Below are positions 12,034-24,100 of a stretch of DNA of 64,000 bases, in pieces. Both the position numbers and the translations under genes were made by a program. Every line of letters begins with the position of its first letter. Within the stretch, counting starts at the first letter, position 1. Below the pieces are notes generated by a model. That model was not told the origin of the DNA, ran no database searches, and saw only the letters and a list, made by a program, of their open reading frames with translations. Origin of the DNA: Monodelphis domestica (taxonomy: Eukaryota > Chordata > Mammalia > Didelphimorphia > Didelphidae); assembly GCF_027887165.1 (NCBI RefSeq), contig NC_077232.1:957379-1021378 (forward strand), in the 5' to 3' direction.

Positions 12034-12118
12034 ATGCCACTCAGCATGGGCACGGGGAGGGGCCTCCTAGACCTTGTCTGGACCCTGCTGGTTGCGGCGG
12101 CCGCACCACACCAGGCGG
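12034..12118 (+). CDS. MUC5B: MUC5B exon 1: start codon and signal peptide
   Basis: Encodes residues 1-28, with a hydrophobic core [14 protein letters not shown] typical of a secretory signal. There are two in-frame ATGs. The one at 12034 has a weak context (C at -3, C at +4). The one at 12046 has A at -3 and G at +4, and its MG start fits the human protein better, so it may be the real start. The donor is GGCGG|GTAAGT, phase 1. Confidence 0.85.
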
Positions 12119-15100
12119 GTAAGTGCGCCCCGGCCCGGCCTCGTCACTCAGCTCGAGGCTCCTTCCAGCTCTCCTGGCTGGCCCGTCCGAGGCTCCGGCC
12201 AGAGCCTCGGCTTCTCGGGGGCAGCCGACAGGGCTCAGCGGGGGCGGGGCGGGGGAGCCGGTCCTCCCAGCTCGGCTCTTCGCACAGGGCCAAAGCGGAT
12301 TAGTGTGAGTGGGGCTTCCCCTCGGCGGCGGCGGCGGCGGCGCTAATAAGCCCTTTAATGCTCAATGTCAACAGCAAAGCCGGCGCCCCGGGCTGTGCAG
12401 CCGCAGCAGCCGAATTCTGCCTGCCCTGCGGGGAGAGGCTGCCGGGGGATGGCAGCGCTCCCTGACGCCGAAGCAGAGGCAAAGGGGCACCCCTGGGCCA
12501 CCCCGCCCGACCTTCTTCCTCCTGCGCCCCCCCCCCCCGGGCGGGGACTCCGTGCATGAAGGGGCGCGCCAGGCTGGGGAGGGCAGGAGCTGCCCGCTGC
12601 AGGGAGACCCCTCCCGGGCGCCCCGGCCCTTTCCAAGCTGGAGCTAACCAACCTGGCCACGCTGGCTGCGCTGCGGGGTGCCTCCGGGCCGTCCCTCGGG
12701 GGCTGGATGAGGCTGACTTCAGACTCTGCCCAAAGGCAAGGGCTCCGGCCCTGCTCAGATGGGCACGCACCTGGGGCAGATCCCTTAATGCCTCTGGGCC
12801 CGGAAAAGTCCTTCCAGGCTGGGTGACTTGATCAAGCCCAAAGCTTCTGTGCCTCAGTTTCCCCATGACCAGAGGTAGACAAAATAGGGCAACCCCCTCC
12901 TCCCAGGGTGCTGCGGGAGAGGACCCGAGAGAGGAGCCCTGCCTGAGAACCCCCCTCATTCTCTAGAGGGGCAAACTGTGATCTACCGGCTCCCAGGACA
13001 CTCCCCACCCCTCAGGTGGCTCCCCCTCCCTCCTCAGAAGCACCCCACTGCCGAACAGGCTGGGAGACATTTGAAAGAAATCCAAGGAGAGTCCCCCCAC
13101 TCGGCTGCCCCTCAGGATGCTGTGTGTCCCCTCATTCGTGGCCTTCTCTGGAGCTGGTCCAAAGGGCTTTGCCATCAGAGCTTCCTGGGGCTGGTCCCCC
13201 CCCCCCCCAGCCTGGAAAAGCCCTTTCCCTCCTTGGATCCTCAGTCTCCCTCTCAGGAAAGTGGGAGGGGGCGGGCTCTAGGCTCTCTGGGGTCCCTCCT
13301 GCCCAAGACACTCCAGAATCAAATAAATAGGGGATGGTCCAGGCTCAGCCTTCTGGAGGCAGGGGCTCTCCTCCCCTTGGGCACTCCAGGCCAGGGAAGT
13401 CTTTTCTTCCTCTTGGAGCAGGGAATCCTGGGATGAGGCTAGCTGAGAGGGAGAATGGGCTAGAGGAGAGCAGCAAGCGCCAGGCGGGGAGCCTCAGTAT
13501 CCAACCCAGGTGGGCTGGAATCTGATCAGCTAGAAATGGGCAAGGGGATCTCCCCCTTCTTTCCTCTCTCCTCTCCATCTCTGTCTGGCTCCGGCTCTCC
13601 TTTTCTCTCTCCCTCTCTCTCTGTCTCTCTCTCCCTCTCTCTGTCTCTGTCTCTGTCTCTCTCTGTCTCTCCCTTCTTTCCTCTCTCCTCTCCATCTCTG
13701 TCTGGCTCCGGCTCTCTTTTTCTCTCTCCCTCTCTCTCTGTCTCTCTCTCCCTCTCTCTGTCTCTCTCTGTCTCTGTCTCTCCCTTCTTTCCTCTCTCCT
13801 CTCCATCTCTGTCTGGCTCCGGCTCTCTTTTTCTCTCTCCCTCTTTCTCTGTCTCTCTCTCCCTCTCTCTGTCTCTGTCTCTCTCTGTCTCTCCCTTCTT
13901 TCCTCTCTCCTCTCCATCTCTGTCTGGCTCCGGCTCTCTTTTTCTCTCTCCCTCTTTCTCTGTCTCTCTCTCCCCCCTGTCTCTGTCCATCTGTCTCCCT
14001 CCCTCCCAGCACCCCCCCAGGAGGGAGCAGCAGTAACAAAGACAGTGGCAGCTGCTTCTCTCCCTCTAGTCTCCTGCTTTGGGGTTCCCGGTGGGGTTCC
14101 TCCCCACCCCTCTGAAAGAGAGATGTTACCAGATTTGTTGTCCCCATTTTACAGAGGGGAGCACTGAGGTTCAGCGCAGGAGTGGTGTTCCTGGACAGAA
14201 GGGAGGCTGGGGAGAGAGGGGTCACCTGTACCCCTGGAAAGCACAAAGGCCCTAGGGCAGAGGTGACGCAGTGGCCACTAGGGTGCAGGGGCTGGGAAAA
14301 TTCCCAGGCAATTCCAGAGCTGTCCAGCCTTTGGCAACCTGCCACCAGGCTGGCAACCTGCCAGGCACCCGGGGGCTGGCACTCCTGCCAAATGTGGCAC
14401 TGCCAGGAGCTGGAGCCAGGGGCCCTGGGCACACAAATTCCCCTGGGCCTGAGGGCTCGGGCTGTCCCTGAGCCTTGGCATCCAAGTGCCGCCATCACTT
14501 CCTTATGGCCACAATGGAAGGTGTCCCAGCAGCTCCACAGATCCCGAGAAGGCCCCCGGCCCCCGCCACAGCTTCCACTGCTCCGTAGCGGGCCCATAGC
14601 CATGACTCCTGCTCCTCCTAAAGGCCCAGCAGCCCCAGAAGGAAGGAGCTGTGAGGACCATGAATTGAGTCAGAGAGGTCACAGGACTGGCCCAGGGTCT
14701 CCTAGCTCATGCATTCTGGAAGAGGATTTGGAGTCTTGGCCCTGGGGGTGGGAGGGCTAGGGATGCCCCCAGCCCCCAGCCCCGCCTCAGGATGCCCCCC
14801 AGCCCTAAGCTGGGCTCCAGCTGAGGCTGGAGATTCCTGTCAGAGGAGACGAGCTGCCAAGGGCAGAGGGCAGTGGTCAGCCCAGGGGTCCTTTGGCCAC
14901 TCTCAGCCTCCAGGCTACCAGGAAAGAGCTGCCTGGCATGAGCCCGGCTTCCAGCTCTGGGCTCCAAGCCCCCCCCAGGCCCCCACTCAGCCCCGTCCCC
15001 CGCGGTCAGATGGAACAGGCGGATCCCCAGGGACCTGGGCCGGCCGTGCCCCTCTCGGTACAGCCCGGCCGCTTCCCAGAAGGCATTGCACCCGGGCCGG

Positions 15101-18100
15101 GCTTCTGCATGCCAGGCCTGTCCTCCATGGGACAGAGGCCTCTGCAGAGGGAGCGCAGCCCTGCCCCAATCTGGGGTGCTCTGCCAGGCTGCCCAGTTTG
15201 CCTGAGGAGGGTCCGGGGGCATCGGGAGGGCAGAGGTAGGAATCCTGGACCCAGGCCTCCTGGTGTGTCCAAATCTCTCCCATCGGCCCCAGCTCCTCAC
15301 TGCTGCTCAGGGGCTGCCCTCGAGCCCCCCTCCACCCCTGAGGCAGGGCATCTGGCCTCGAGCCTTGCCCAGGCCTCAACACTTCCTGGCTGCCCATATC
15401 CTGGCCCCATCCAGCCCCCTGGCTCCATCCTCACTTTCCTGGGGCTCCTGCTAGGGCTCCCCTCTTCTCACTGCTTCCCAGACCACTCAGTTCACTGGCT
15501 CTTCCATCACCTCCCACCTCGGCCCCTTTGCCCAGGCCATGCTCTCTGCCTGGTATGCCCTTCCCTGCCCACAAGGTCGGCTCATTCCGCATCCCCTGCC
15601 AGCAGCCCTCCCTTCCCTGCTCTTGGAATCTGGCATTGTTGAGCCCTGAGCTGGGTCCTGGTTCTCGGCCCCCAGGGCCTCGCTCCGAGCTCAGGCTGCC
15701 CACTGCGGGCCACCCAGTGGGCCTCACGATTCCCCCAATGCCTCCGCAGGAACCCAGGAGCCTCCCCTGGAGGCGTGGACGGCTCCGCCGGACTACGTGG
15801 CCGCCAGCTCGCAGCCGGACGACTATGGTGAGGGCGACCCCTTTGGAGGCTGCCTCCATTCCCCAGTGACTCTGGAGCCCCGACCGGCGTGCCAGAGGGG
15901 GAGGGAAGAGGGACCAGGAGAGCACCCACTGGGTGCCAGGGAGGCGCACTCAGGGACGGAGGCAAGGAGGGGTCGAGGGCTGGGACGTCCCTGAGGCACG
16001 ATCCGCGCTCGTCTTCTGGCCGCCCAGCCCAGTGCTCTAAGCACTGAACCACCCAGCTGCCTTGGCACCCTGGGCCGGGGGGGGGACCCAAGGAAGGCCA
16101 AAGGCCTCTGCCCCGACGGGCCAGGAAAGTCCAGGCCCAGGCAGCGCCGGGCGGGGGAGGATGTGGGGAAGCAGGTCCGGGGCGGGCACAGAGGGTCCCT
16201 CGGCCCAAGGCACGGTGCCAGCCCTTGTGGTGCCCCCACAAGGGGCAAAGAGGACTCGGCCGCAGCATGGGCACCCCACAGCTCCAGGAGTCATGCCAGG
16301 CCGGCCCTTGGCACCAGGGAGCGGAAGAGACACCGGCCTGGAGGGTCTGTGCAGGGCAGTGCCCAAGGCCCCCCCAGCCTCCTCCCCTCCTCCCCGGGCC
16401 GCCCCCCACTTCTGTGCATGTCCTGGGGGCGTCAAACAAGAGCCAGGCTGAGAGAGCTGGGGGGGGGGCTGGAGGGACCTCGGGGTAGCCTGGGCCCCCC
16501 CATGTATCAAGAGCTCCCCTGGGGCAGCCCGACCATGGGGCTCTCTTCTCCCCCCAGGCCACGCCATGACCTCCCAGCGGGTGACCCTCATCCCCCCGGG
16601 CACCGTGGCCCCTATCGCGCAGGGTGAGTCTCCCCGGCTGGCACCCCTCATCTGGGATGCGAGGCGGGACCCAAGGCCGCTGGGCAGGGGGGTCTCCTCC
16701 TGAGGCTGGCGGGGAAGGGGGGGGCTCCTCCTGAGGCCCTCCTGGCTGGGGGCCGGGGGAGGCCGGCTCTGTGCCCGCGGGGCTCATGCCCTCCCCTCTG
16801 CCCGCAGCCTGGAACCCTCCCCACAGCGGCCGCGTGTGCAGCACGTGGGGCCGCTTCCACTTCAAGACCTTCGACGGCGCCGTCTTCCGCTTCCCCGGCC
16901 TCTGCAATTACGTCCTGGCCGCGCACTGCCGCGCCGCCTACGAGGACTTCAACGTCCAGCTTCGGCGCGCCCTGCTCGGGGAGACGCCCACCATCGGCCG
17001 CATCGTCGTCCGGACGGAGGGGACGGTCGTGGAGGTGTCCCCCGGCGCCATCCTGATCAACGGGCTCCGGTGAGCCCTTCCTGGGCCGCCCAAGAGGCCA
17101 GGAAACTGCCCGGGCCCGAAGGGAGCAAGGCGGGGCCTGGCATTCGCACCCAGCTCCTCTGAGCCCGGGCGAGCGTCTCCACCCCCAGGACCCGGGAGGC
17201 CCCTGGAAGCTGGACGGGGCCGCCCGGGGCTGGAGGTCTCGCTAGCCTTGGACGCTCCCTAGCTGCGTGGCCCCGGCGAGTCCCTGACCTCCTGCCCGCC
17301 CCACTTTCCTTAGCTGTAAAGTGGGGTGGTTCTTGCGCCCCCCCACACCAGGGCTCTGGGCCCTGCAAGCCCTTGCTGCTGCCGTGCCCGGCGACGGAGC
17401 CCCGACTCGAGGGCTTCCCCAAGTCCCCCACCTCTAAGCCGGGGAGGGGCTGCCCCTCCTGGCTCGGGAGGCCTGAGGTCAGGCCGGGCAGTCCCTGGGT
17501 GGGTCCCTCCCGTGGCCGACGGCTCTCGCTCTCGCAGGGAGCCGCTGCCCTACAGCCGCTCGGGGGTCACCGTGGAGACGAGCAGCGGCTACGTGCGGGT
17601 CACCGTGAGGACCGTCCTGACCCTCCTGTGGAACGGGGACGACGGCGCCCTGGTGAGGGGCTCCTCGGGGAGCCTGGCATCGGGGGATGAAGGCGGGCAC
17701 CCTCTCCCCACAGCCTGGCCCTATCAGGAGCCCTGGCCAGGCGCCGATCTTGTTTGCCCACCAGAGCCCTTGGCACCTTGGCACTGCCCTGGGGAAATTC
17801 CTGCCAAGGGGCAGAGGTCCCTAAAGAGCCGGACTGAGGAGGGGGCACCCCGCTCCCAGGGGCACCGGATGCTGTTCTAGGGGGATCCCCCTCGTCCCTC
17901 CGCTGCCCAGGCAGGCTCCTCCCCAGCCCCAAACCTCTCGCCAAGCGCTGCCGGCCCCCCGACACAAATGATGGGGTCTCCTCCGGCCTGACCCCTCTAC
18001 CTGGGCTTTCTCCTCAGCTGGAACTGGATGCGAAATACGCCAACAGGACGTGTGGGCTCTGCGGGGACTTCAACGGCCTCTCGACGTACAACGAGTTCTA

Positions 18101-21100
18101 CTCCAACAGTGAGTGACAGCCAGAACCGCGGCCAGGCCTTGGACCAGGCCTCAGTTCCGGTCACTAGTGGTGGGGGCCCAGGAGGGCCTGGCCGTCGGGC
18201 CCTCGGGGAAGGGACAAGAAAGCAGCCCCCGGCAGAGCGGGAAGCAGAATCTGCCCAGGCCCCTTCCCAGCCTGCTCCTGCGCCTTGCTGAGCCCCATCC
18301 TCCGGCGGGCAAAGTGGGGGCTCCCCTCCCTGCATCGGGCCTGGCCCCCCCGCTTGTCTGGGCTTCCTGAGGGGTCCGAGCCGGAGGGGCCGCAGCACCC
18401 ACCTCGTTTTACAGATGGGGGCCCAGACTGAGCCGGGCAGCTCCAGTTAGCCTGACGCAGACCCCTGGGCCGGCCCCTTCACAGTCCGGACGCCCACTTC
18501 CCAGAAGTGGAAACTGAGGCTCGGGGAGGGGAGGCCTCCTGAGGGTGGAGTTGGGAGCCCCCAGCCCAGGGCCAGCTCTGACATCACGTCTGGGCCCCAG
18601 GGCACTTGGGACCCCAGGAATCCCCCCAGCCCACCCTAGAGGACCGGACCGCAGGGTGTCAGAGTTGGAGTCTGATGCACCCATGGGCAGGGGCCCCTCC
18701 TCAGGCCTAGTGGCCCTGGGGGCCGGCGGGGGGCAGTAAGGAGGACCTCATACTGGCCGCCGCGATGCCCAGGCCTCCGGTCACTCTCAGGGCAGATGCC
18801 ACACAAAAGGGTTAATGGGGTTGGGTTTAAATGGCGCCCAGCGTTTCCTGGGTGGTCTTGGGCAAGCCCCCTCCCCTTCCCTTTCTGGCCTTCACTTACA
18901 GTACTGGGCAATGGGAGCAATGCCCCTTGCCCAGGCTTATGGGGAGGCTCAGAGGAAGCCGTGGGCAGGAAAGGGCTGGGGCTTCCTGCCTGGACGCCCT
19001 CCCAGTGGCTTGGGGAATGCCCCTTGCCCAGCACGTGCCCTCCCTCGTGTGCCAGGCGTCCCCCCCCCGAGGCCCCCAGAAGCCTGGCAGGGTTGTGTCT
19101 CTCCTAGATGTCAGGCTGACCACTTGGCAGTTTGGGAACCTGCAGAAGTTAGATGGACCCAACGAACAGTGTGAGGACGCCACGTCCTCGCCGACGAGCA
19201 ACTGCACAGACGAGGTGAGGAGCCAACCTGCACGTGGGGTCAGGCCCACAAGGCCTGCGGTGCGACGTCCTCCCCGGCCTCCAGCGGCCTGGAGTGCTCT
19301 CCCTCCCTCGTCTGCTCTAGCTGGGAATCCTCCCTAGCCCGGGCCGACCTAACGCCCAGCACGATCCCCTCCATGGGCTCGCCGGAGCTTGGCAGGGGCC
19401 CTGCTCACACCAGCCCTGGGCCAACAGCCCCTGTTGAACTGGCCTGTCTCCGAGGGGTCACCTGTGCCAACATTACCTTTGCTTCCCCTTCAGCAGTCAT
19501 CACAAGGCCATACGTGGGGTGGAAAACCAGCAAATGGCCACTGGGTGGATGGATGGTTCAATGGTTAGATGCAGTAGGCGATGGATGGATACTTGGATGG
19601 CTGAATGGTGCAGGCATGGAGGGAGGGAGGATTTCTTCATGGGCTTGGAAGATGGAAGCCCCCAGGTGGCTGGTGGGAAGAGCCTAGAAAGGGCTCCATG
19701 TGGGAGCCCTGGGTGGGGGGCAGAGGTGGGAAGAACCCGGAGGAAGGCTTCAGGGATGGGGTGGCACAGTCAGGGGATAGAACCTGCCCTGCCCCTGCCT
19801 GGGCTCTGCAAAGACAGCTCAAGAAGGGTCCTGGAGGGAGCCTGGAGGCCACGGGACGGCGGGGTTTCCCGTGAGGAGGGCCTTGGCCTCATCTTTCGAA
19901 CCCACTTCTGGTCCTCTTGCCTCACAGAGGAGAAACAGATTCAGAGGTGTCTGCGGGTCATCCCGGTGTGGGTTGGGCTGGGGCTGGGGAAGCTCTGGGT
20001 CTAGTCCCGGTTCGGTTGCTGGCAGTGAACATGAAGCCCCTTCCTCAGTCTCCTCCTCTGTGAGATGGCACTGGCCACCGAGGCTGGGTCACTGACCCTG
20101 CTGGGCATGTCCTCCAGGAGAGCAGCTGCCTGAGCGTCCTGAACGGCCCGGCCTTCGCGGGGTGCCACCAGCTGGTGGATCCCAGGCCCTACGTGGAGGC
20201 CTGTATGCAGGACCTCTGTGGATGCCAAGAAGCTAACCAGTCCTCCTGCCTTTGTGCCACCTTCTCGGAGTACTCACGGCAGTGCGCCCATGCAGGCGGG
20301 CAGCCCCTCAACTGGCGGAGCCAGAACCTGTGCGGTGAGTGCTGGGTGCAAAGCCGCCCTTTCCTCAGCCCCTGGGACTTTTCAAACAAATGTTTATTAG
20401 GTACCTTTTGTGTCTGGCCCCTGGAGTGAGGTGCCAGGGGAGGCCCTTGGGGAGCTGGCAGTCCAGCTAGGTTTAGAGCTACACACATTAGAGGAATCCA
20501 TACACCATGCCGGGGGCTATGGGAGGTCTGAGGGCAAAGGGAAAGGCTGCAGGGAAGGCTTCCCGGAGGAGGTGGGCTTTATAGGCTGTGAAGCAAAGAT
20601 GCAGAGGGAGACCATTCTGGCCTTTGAGGAGTGTCTGTGGGTAGGTGTTGAGGCAGGAGGAGTGAGGGTGCCCATGGCTACAGAGGGAAGGGAGGAAGGA
20701 ATAATAAAAGGGAAGGAGGAAAGGTAGGGAGGAGGCACCAGATTGTGGTGGGCCTTGAATGCCAGGTCTAGACACTTGTCATTTAATTTCTAGGCCATAG
20801 GATCATGGAGCCAGAATGGTCAGGGCCCCTCAGAAGGCATTCAATGGCCCCATTTTATTTATTTACTTTGGGGGGATTTTTATTTAATTAATTAAAATAT
20901 TTTAGGTGGTTACGTGATTCATGTTCTCTCTCTCCTTCCCTGCATCCCCCTCCTGTAGCCAACATGCAATTCCACTGGGTTTTACATGTGTTGTTACCCA
21001 TTTCTATATTATTGATAATAATTGCACTAGGGTGATTGTTTAGAGTCTGCGTCCCCAATCTTATCCCCATCAACCGATGTGATCAAGCAGTTGTTTTCTT

Positions 21101-24100
21101 CTGCTTTTCTGCTCCCACAGTTCTTTCTCATAAGTCCCTCGGGATTGTCCTGGGTCATTGCACTGCTGCTAGTAGAGAAGAAGTTACATTCAATTGTGCT
21201 ACAATGTATCAGCCTCTGTGTACAATGTAGTCCTGGTTCTGCTCCTTCCACTCTGTATCAGATCTGGAGGTCGCCCCAGTTCACATGGAATCCCTCCAGT
21301 TCATTATTCCTTTTAGCACAAGAGTATTCCATCACCAACATATACCACAGTTTGTTCAGCCATTCCCCAATCGAAGGGCAGCCCCTCATTTTCCAATTTT
21401 TGGCACCACAAAGAGCGCAGCTATGAATATTTTTGTACAAGTCTTTTTCCTTATTATCTCTTTGGGGTACAAGCCCAGCAGTGCTATGGCTGGATCAAAA
21501 GGCAGGCAGTCTTTAATGTCCTCATTTTAGAGATGAGGAAGCTGAGGCTTTGAGGGAGATGGGGCTTGGCCAAGGCCACAAGGTGGGTAAATAGAAGAAC
21601 CAGGGTCCAGACTCTCAGTCATATAGGCTTTCCATGAAGCAAGCTTGTGCCTTGGTTTCCCCATTCCAGGCAAGACATGCCCTTCCAACATGCAATATCA
21701 TGAGTGCGGCTCCCCTTGTGTGGATAGCTGCTCCAACCCCGAGCAGTCCCAGCTCTGCGAGGACCACTGTGTGGACGGCTGCTTCTGCCCCCCAGGCAAG
21801 TTTCCCCTGTCATGAAGCCATCCCTCACTCCCCAGGCCTGCCTGGGGCCCACAGCAGTCACAAATGCCCCCAGCATTGGCACAGAGCACTCTGGCATCCT
21901 CCTACCTCAACACATGGCATTACTGAGGCTGCCATGGCAGAGGCAATGGGTAGGAGGGGGCCTGGGGAACACGAATGACCCAGAGAATTAGAGGTCAGTA
22001 GCCAAAGGGCCCCTCTTAAGTGTGTGCCAGGTAGGCACCATGGCCTCAGCCCCATTTTCTAGCAAGAGCCATCCCATGGTGGAGGGGGTAGCCTTCCTCT
22101 ACATTGCCCCAGTGGGAAGAATTAGGAGCCGGGGGTGATCCCGGGAAGATTCGCCCAGCAAGGAGAGCTGCCCCAAAGCCAGGTGGACTGCCTGGACCAG
22201 TGGGAGCTTTCCCTCCCCTTGGGGACGTGGTGGAGGGCTCCCCAGGGCTGGGAGCCTGGCCTTGGCTCTGGTCACCTAGCTGGGCCCTGTGTCCCAGGCC
22301 CCATCTTCCACAGAGAGGCTGCTGCCCCAAGAACGAGGGGATGAGGCTCTCCCAGCATCCTCTTCAGACTTGTTTTACTGCCTTTGGGGGTGGCTCCTGG
22401 AGCTCCCCCTTGGCCAGCTCAGCCCGGGATGCTCCCAGCCCTGCGAGTGCCAGCTCAGAGGTGGCACAGTAGCCACCCTGCCGTGCCCCATCCCTGACTC
22501 CAGACCTGTGCTGCCTGTCTCTGTAGGGACCGTCCTGGATGACATCGAGGGCCAGGGCTGTGTGCCCCTGAGCCAGTGTCACTGCACCCACAAGGGCCAG
22601 TCCTACAAGCCCGGAGGCTCCTTCTCCACGCCCTGCCGCACTTGGTAACTGCCCTCTGCCACCCCAGCTGCCCCAGCGGCTCCTCCTGCAAAGTGTCCCC
22701 ACTCTGACCCCTCACCTGCCTGTCTTCTCTGGGTTCCCTCCAGCACCTGCCTTTCCGGCCTCTGGCACTGCGAGGAACTCCCGTGCCCAGGTATGTGCTC
22801 AGTGGATGGTGGCTCCCACATCACCACCTTCGACCAGAAGCGTTACAACATCCACGGGGACTGCAGCTATGTCTTGTCCAAGGTAACCGGGGGCACGAGA
22901 AGTGGGGAGGCTCATGAGGTCGGAGGGGGTGAGCCGGGCAGGGAAGGAGACCAGGCCCCCACTTTGTGGCATCATTGAGGGGTCCACGTGGAAGTTGTGT
23001 GGCCTCACTGAGCGTCAGTGACCTCCTCTGCCCAATGTGGTCTCAGAGGACACTTCCTCCCCTTCCAGGGCAGCCAATGCTCAGGATGCGCCCTTGGGGC
23101 CCCCGGCCCACCTAGGAGGAGCCGGGGTGCTGGGGCTCTGGGGATGAGGCTGGCACAGACACACACTGGCACACACTGACTCTCTGCCACACTCACAAGT
23201 GATGCCGCTTTGGAATTCTTCCCCCTCAGAAATGTGCGGATGCTGCCTTCACCATCCTGGGGGAGCTGCGCAAGTGTGGCCTGACGGACAACGAGAACTG
23301 CCTCAAGTCAGTGACCCTGAACCTGCACGGGGGCGAGACGGTAAGTGGGCACTGAGGAGCCAGGGCCTCCTGTGGGCAATGGCAACAGAACCATCCGCCC
23401 CCCGCAGGGCAGCGCTGGCCCTTAGGGCATCAGGACAGAGGCTGGGGCCAGTGCCCTTCGGCTCATCCAGGCCAACTGTCTTATTTTACAAAGGGAGAAA
23501 CTGAGGCCCCAAGGCAATCGCATGGGAGTGAGTGACAGAAGCCAGTCCCTCTGCTCCCTCTGTCTCCCTTTGGGGCCTGGAGGAGGGCCTTCTCTGCCTG
23601 GCACCTTCTTGGTGTTTGGGGGGCTCCCTCTCAGCCCCCCAGCTCTAGACGGCCTCCCTTCTCTCTTGGACCTGACCACAGGGGAGGTGGATCCCCTTGT
23701 CACCCACCATCCTGAGGCTGCCTGAGGGCACGTCGCCCCCTCTTGCTCTCTGGCCAGGCCCCTCTGGGGTACAAGCAGGAGTGTTGAGTGCCGGGGAAGG
23801 GCCTTGGTGCCTGTCCTAGGAAAGATATGGAAGGACGAAGGTGGGAAGGCTCTGGGATCAAGCCTGGAAAATGCTATGCTGCAGAGAAGGGGCTCCCCTT
23901 GTTCTATTTGGCCCTGGAGGGAAGACCCAGGAGTTCTGGGGGGCAGAGGGGAGGAAAGAGGTGCCCAGAGGACCCTTCTGGCTCCGGAGCCACTTCAGGA
24001 GAGAGCGCCACATGCCAGCGGAATGAGCTGCCACCCCTGGAGGGGCCGTGGGGCGCCTCGGACGCCTCTCTGGGGTGCAGAGACCCTGGAGGTGACCGGG

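Noticed and set aside
13345..14603. 357-residue minus frame rich in RERER
   Set aside because: Covers the four-copy pyrimidine minisatellite; no gene features.
15582..16907. 441-residue minus-strand frame
   Set aside because: GC-rich noise lying over exons 2-4 of MUC5B on the other strand, with no recognisable domain.
22791..22796. Donor-like GTATGT inside exon 11
   Set aside because: Using it would cut the [12 protein letters not shown] junction that continues in frame into VWD2, so no splice is needed there.
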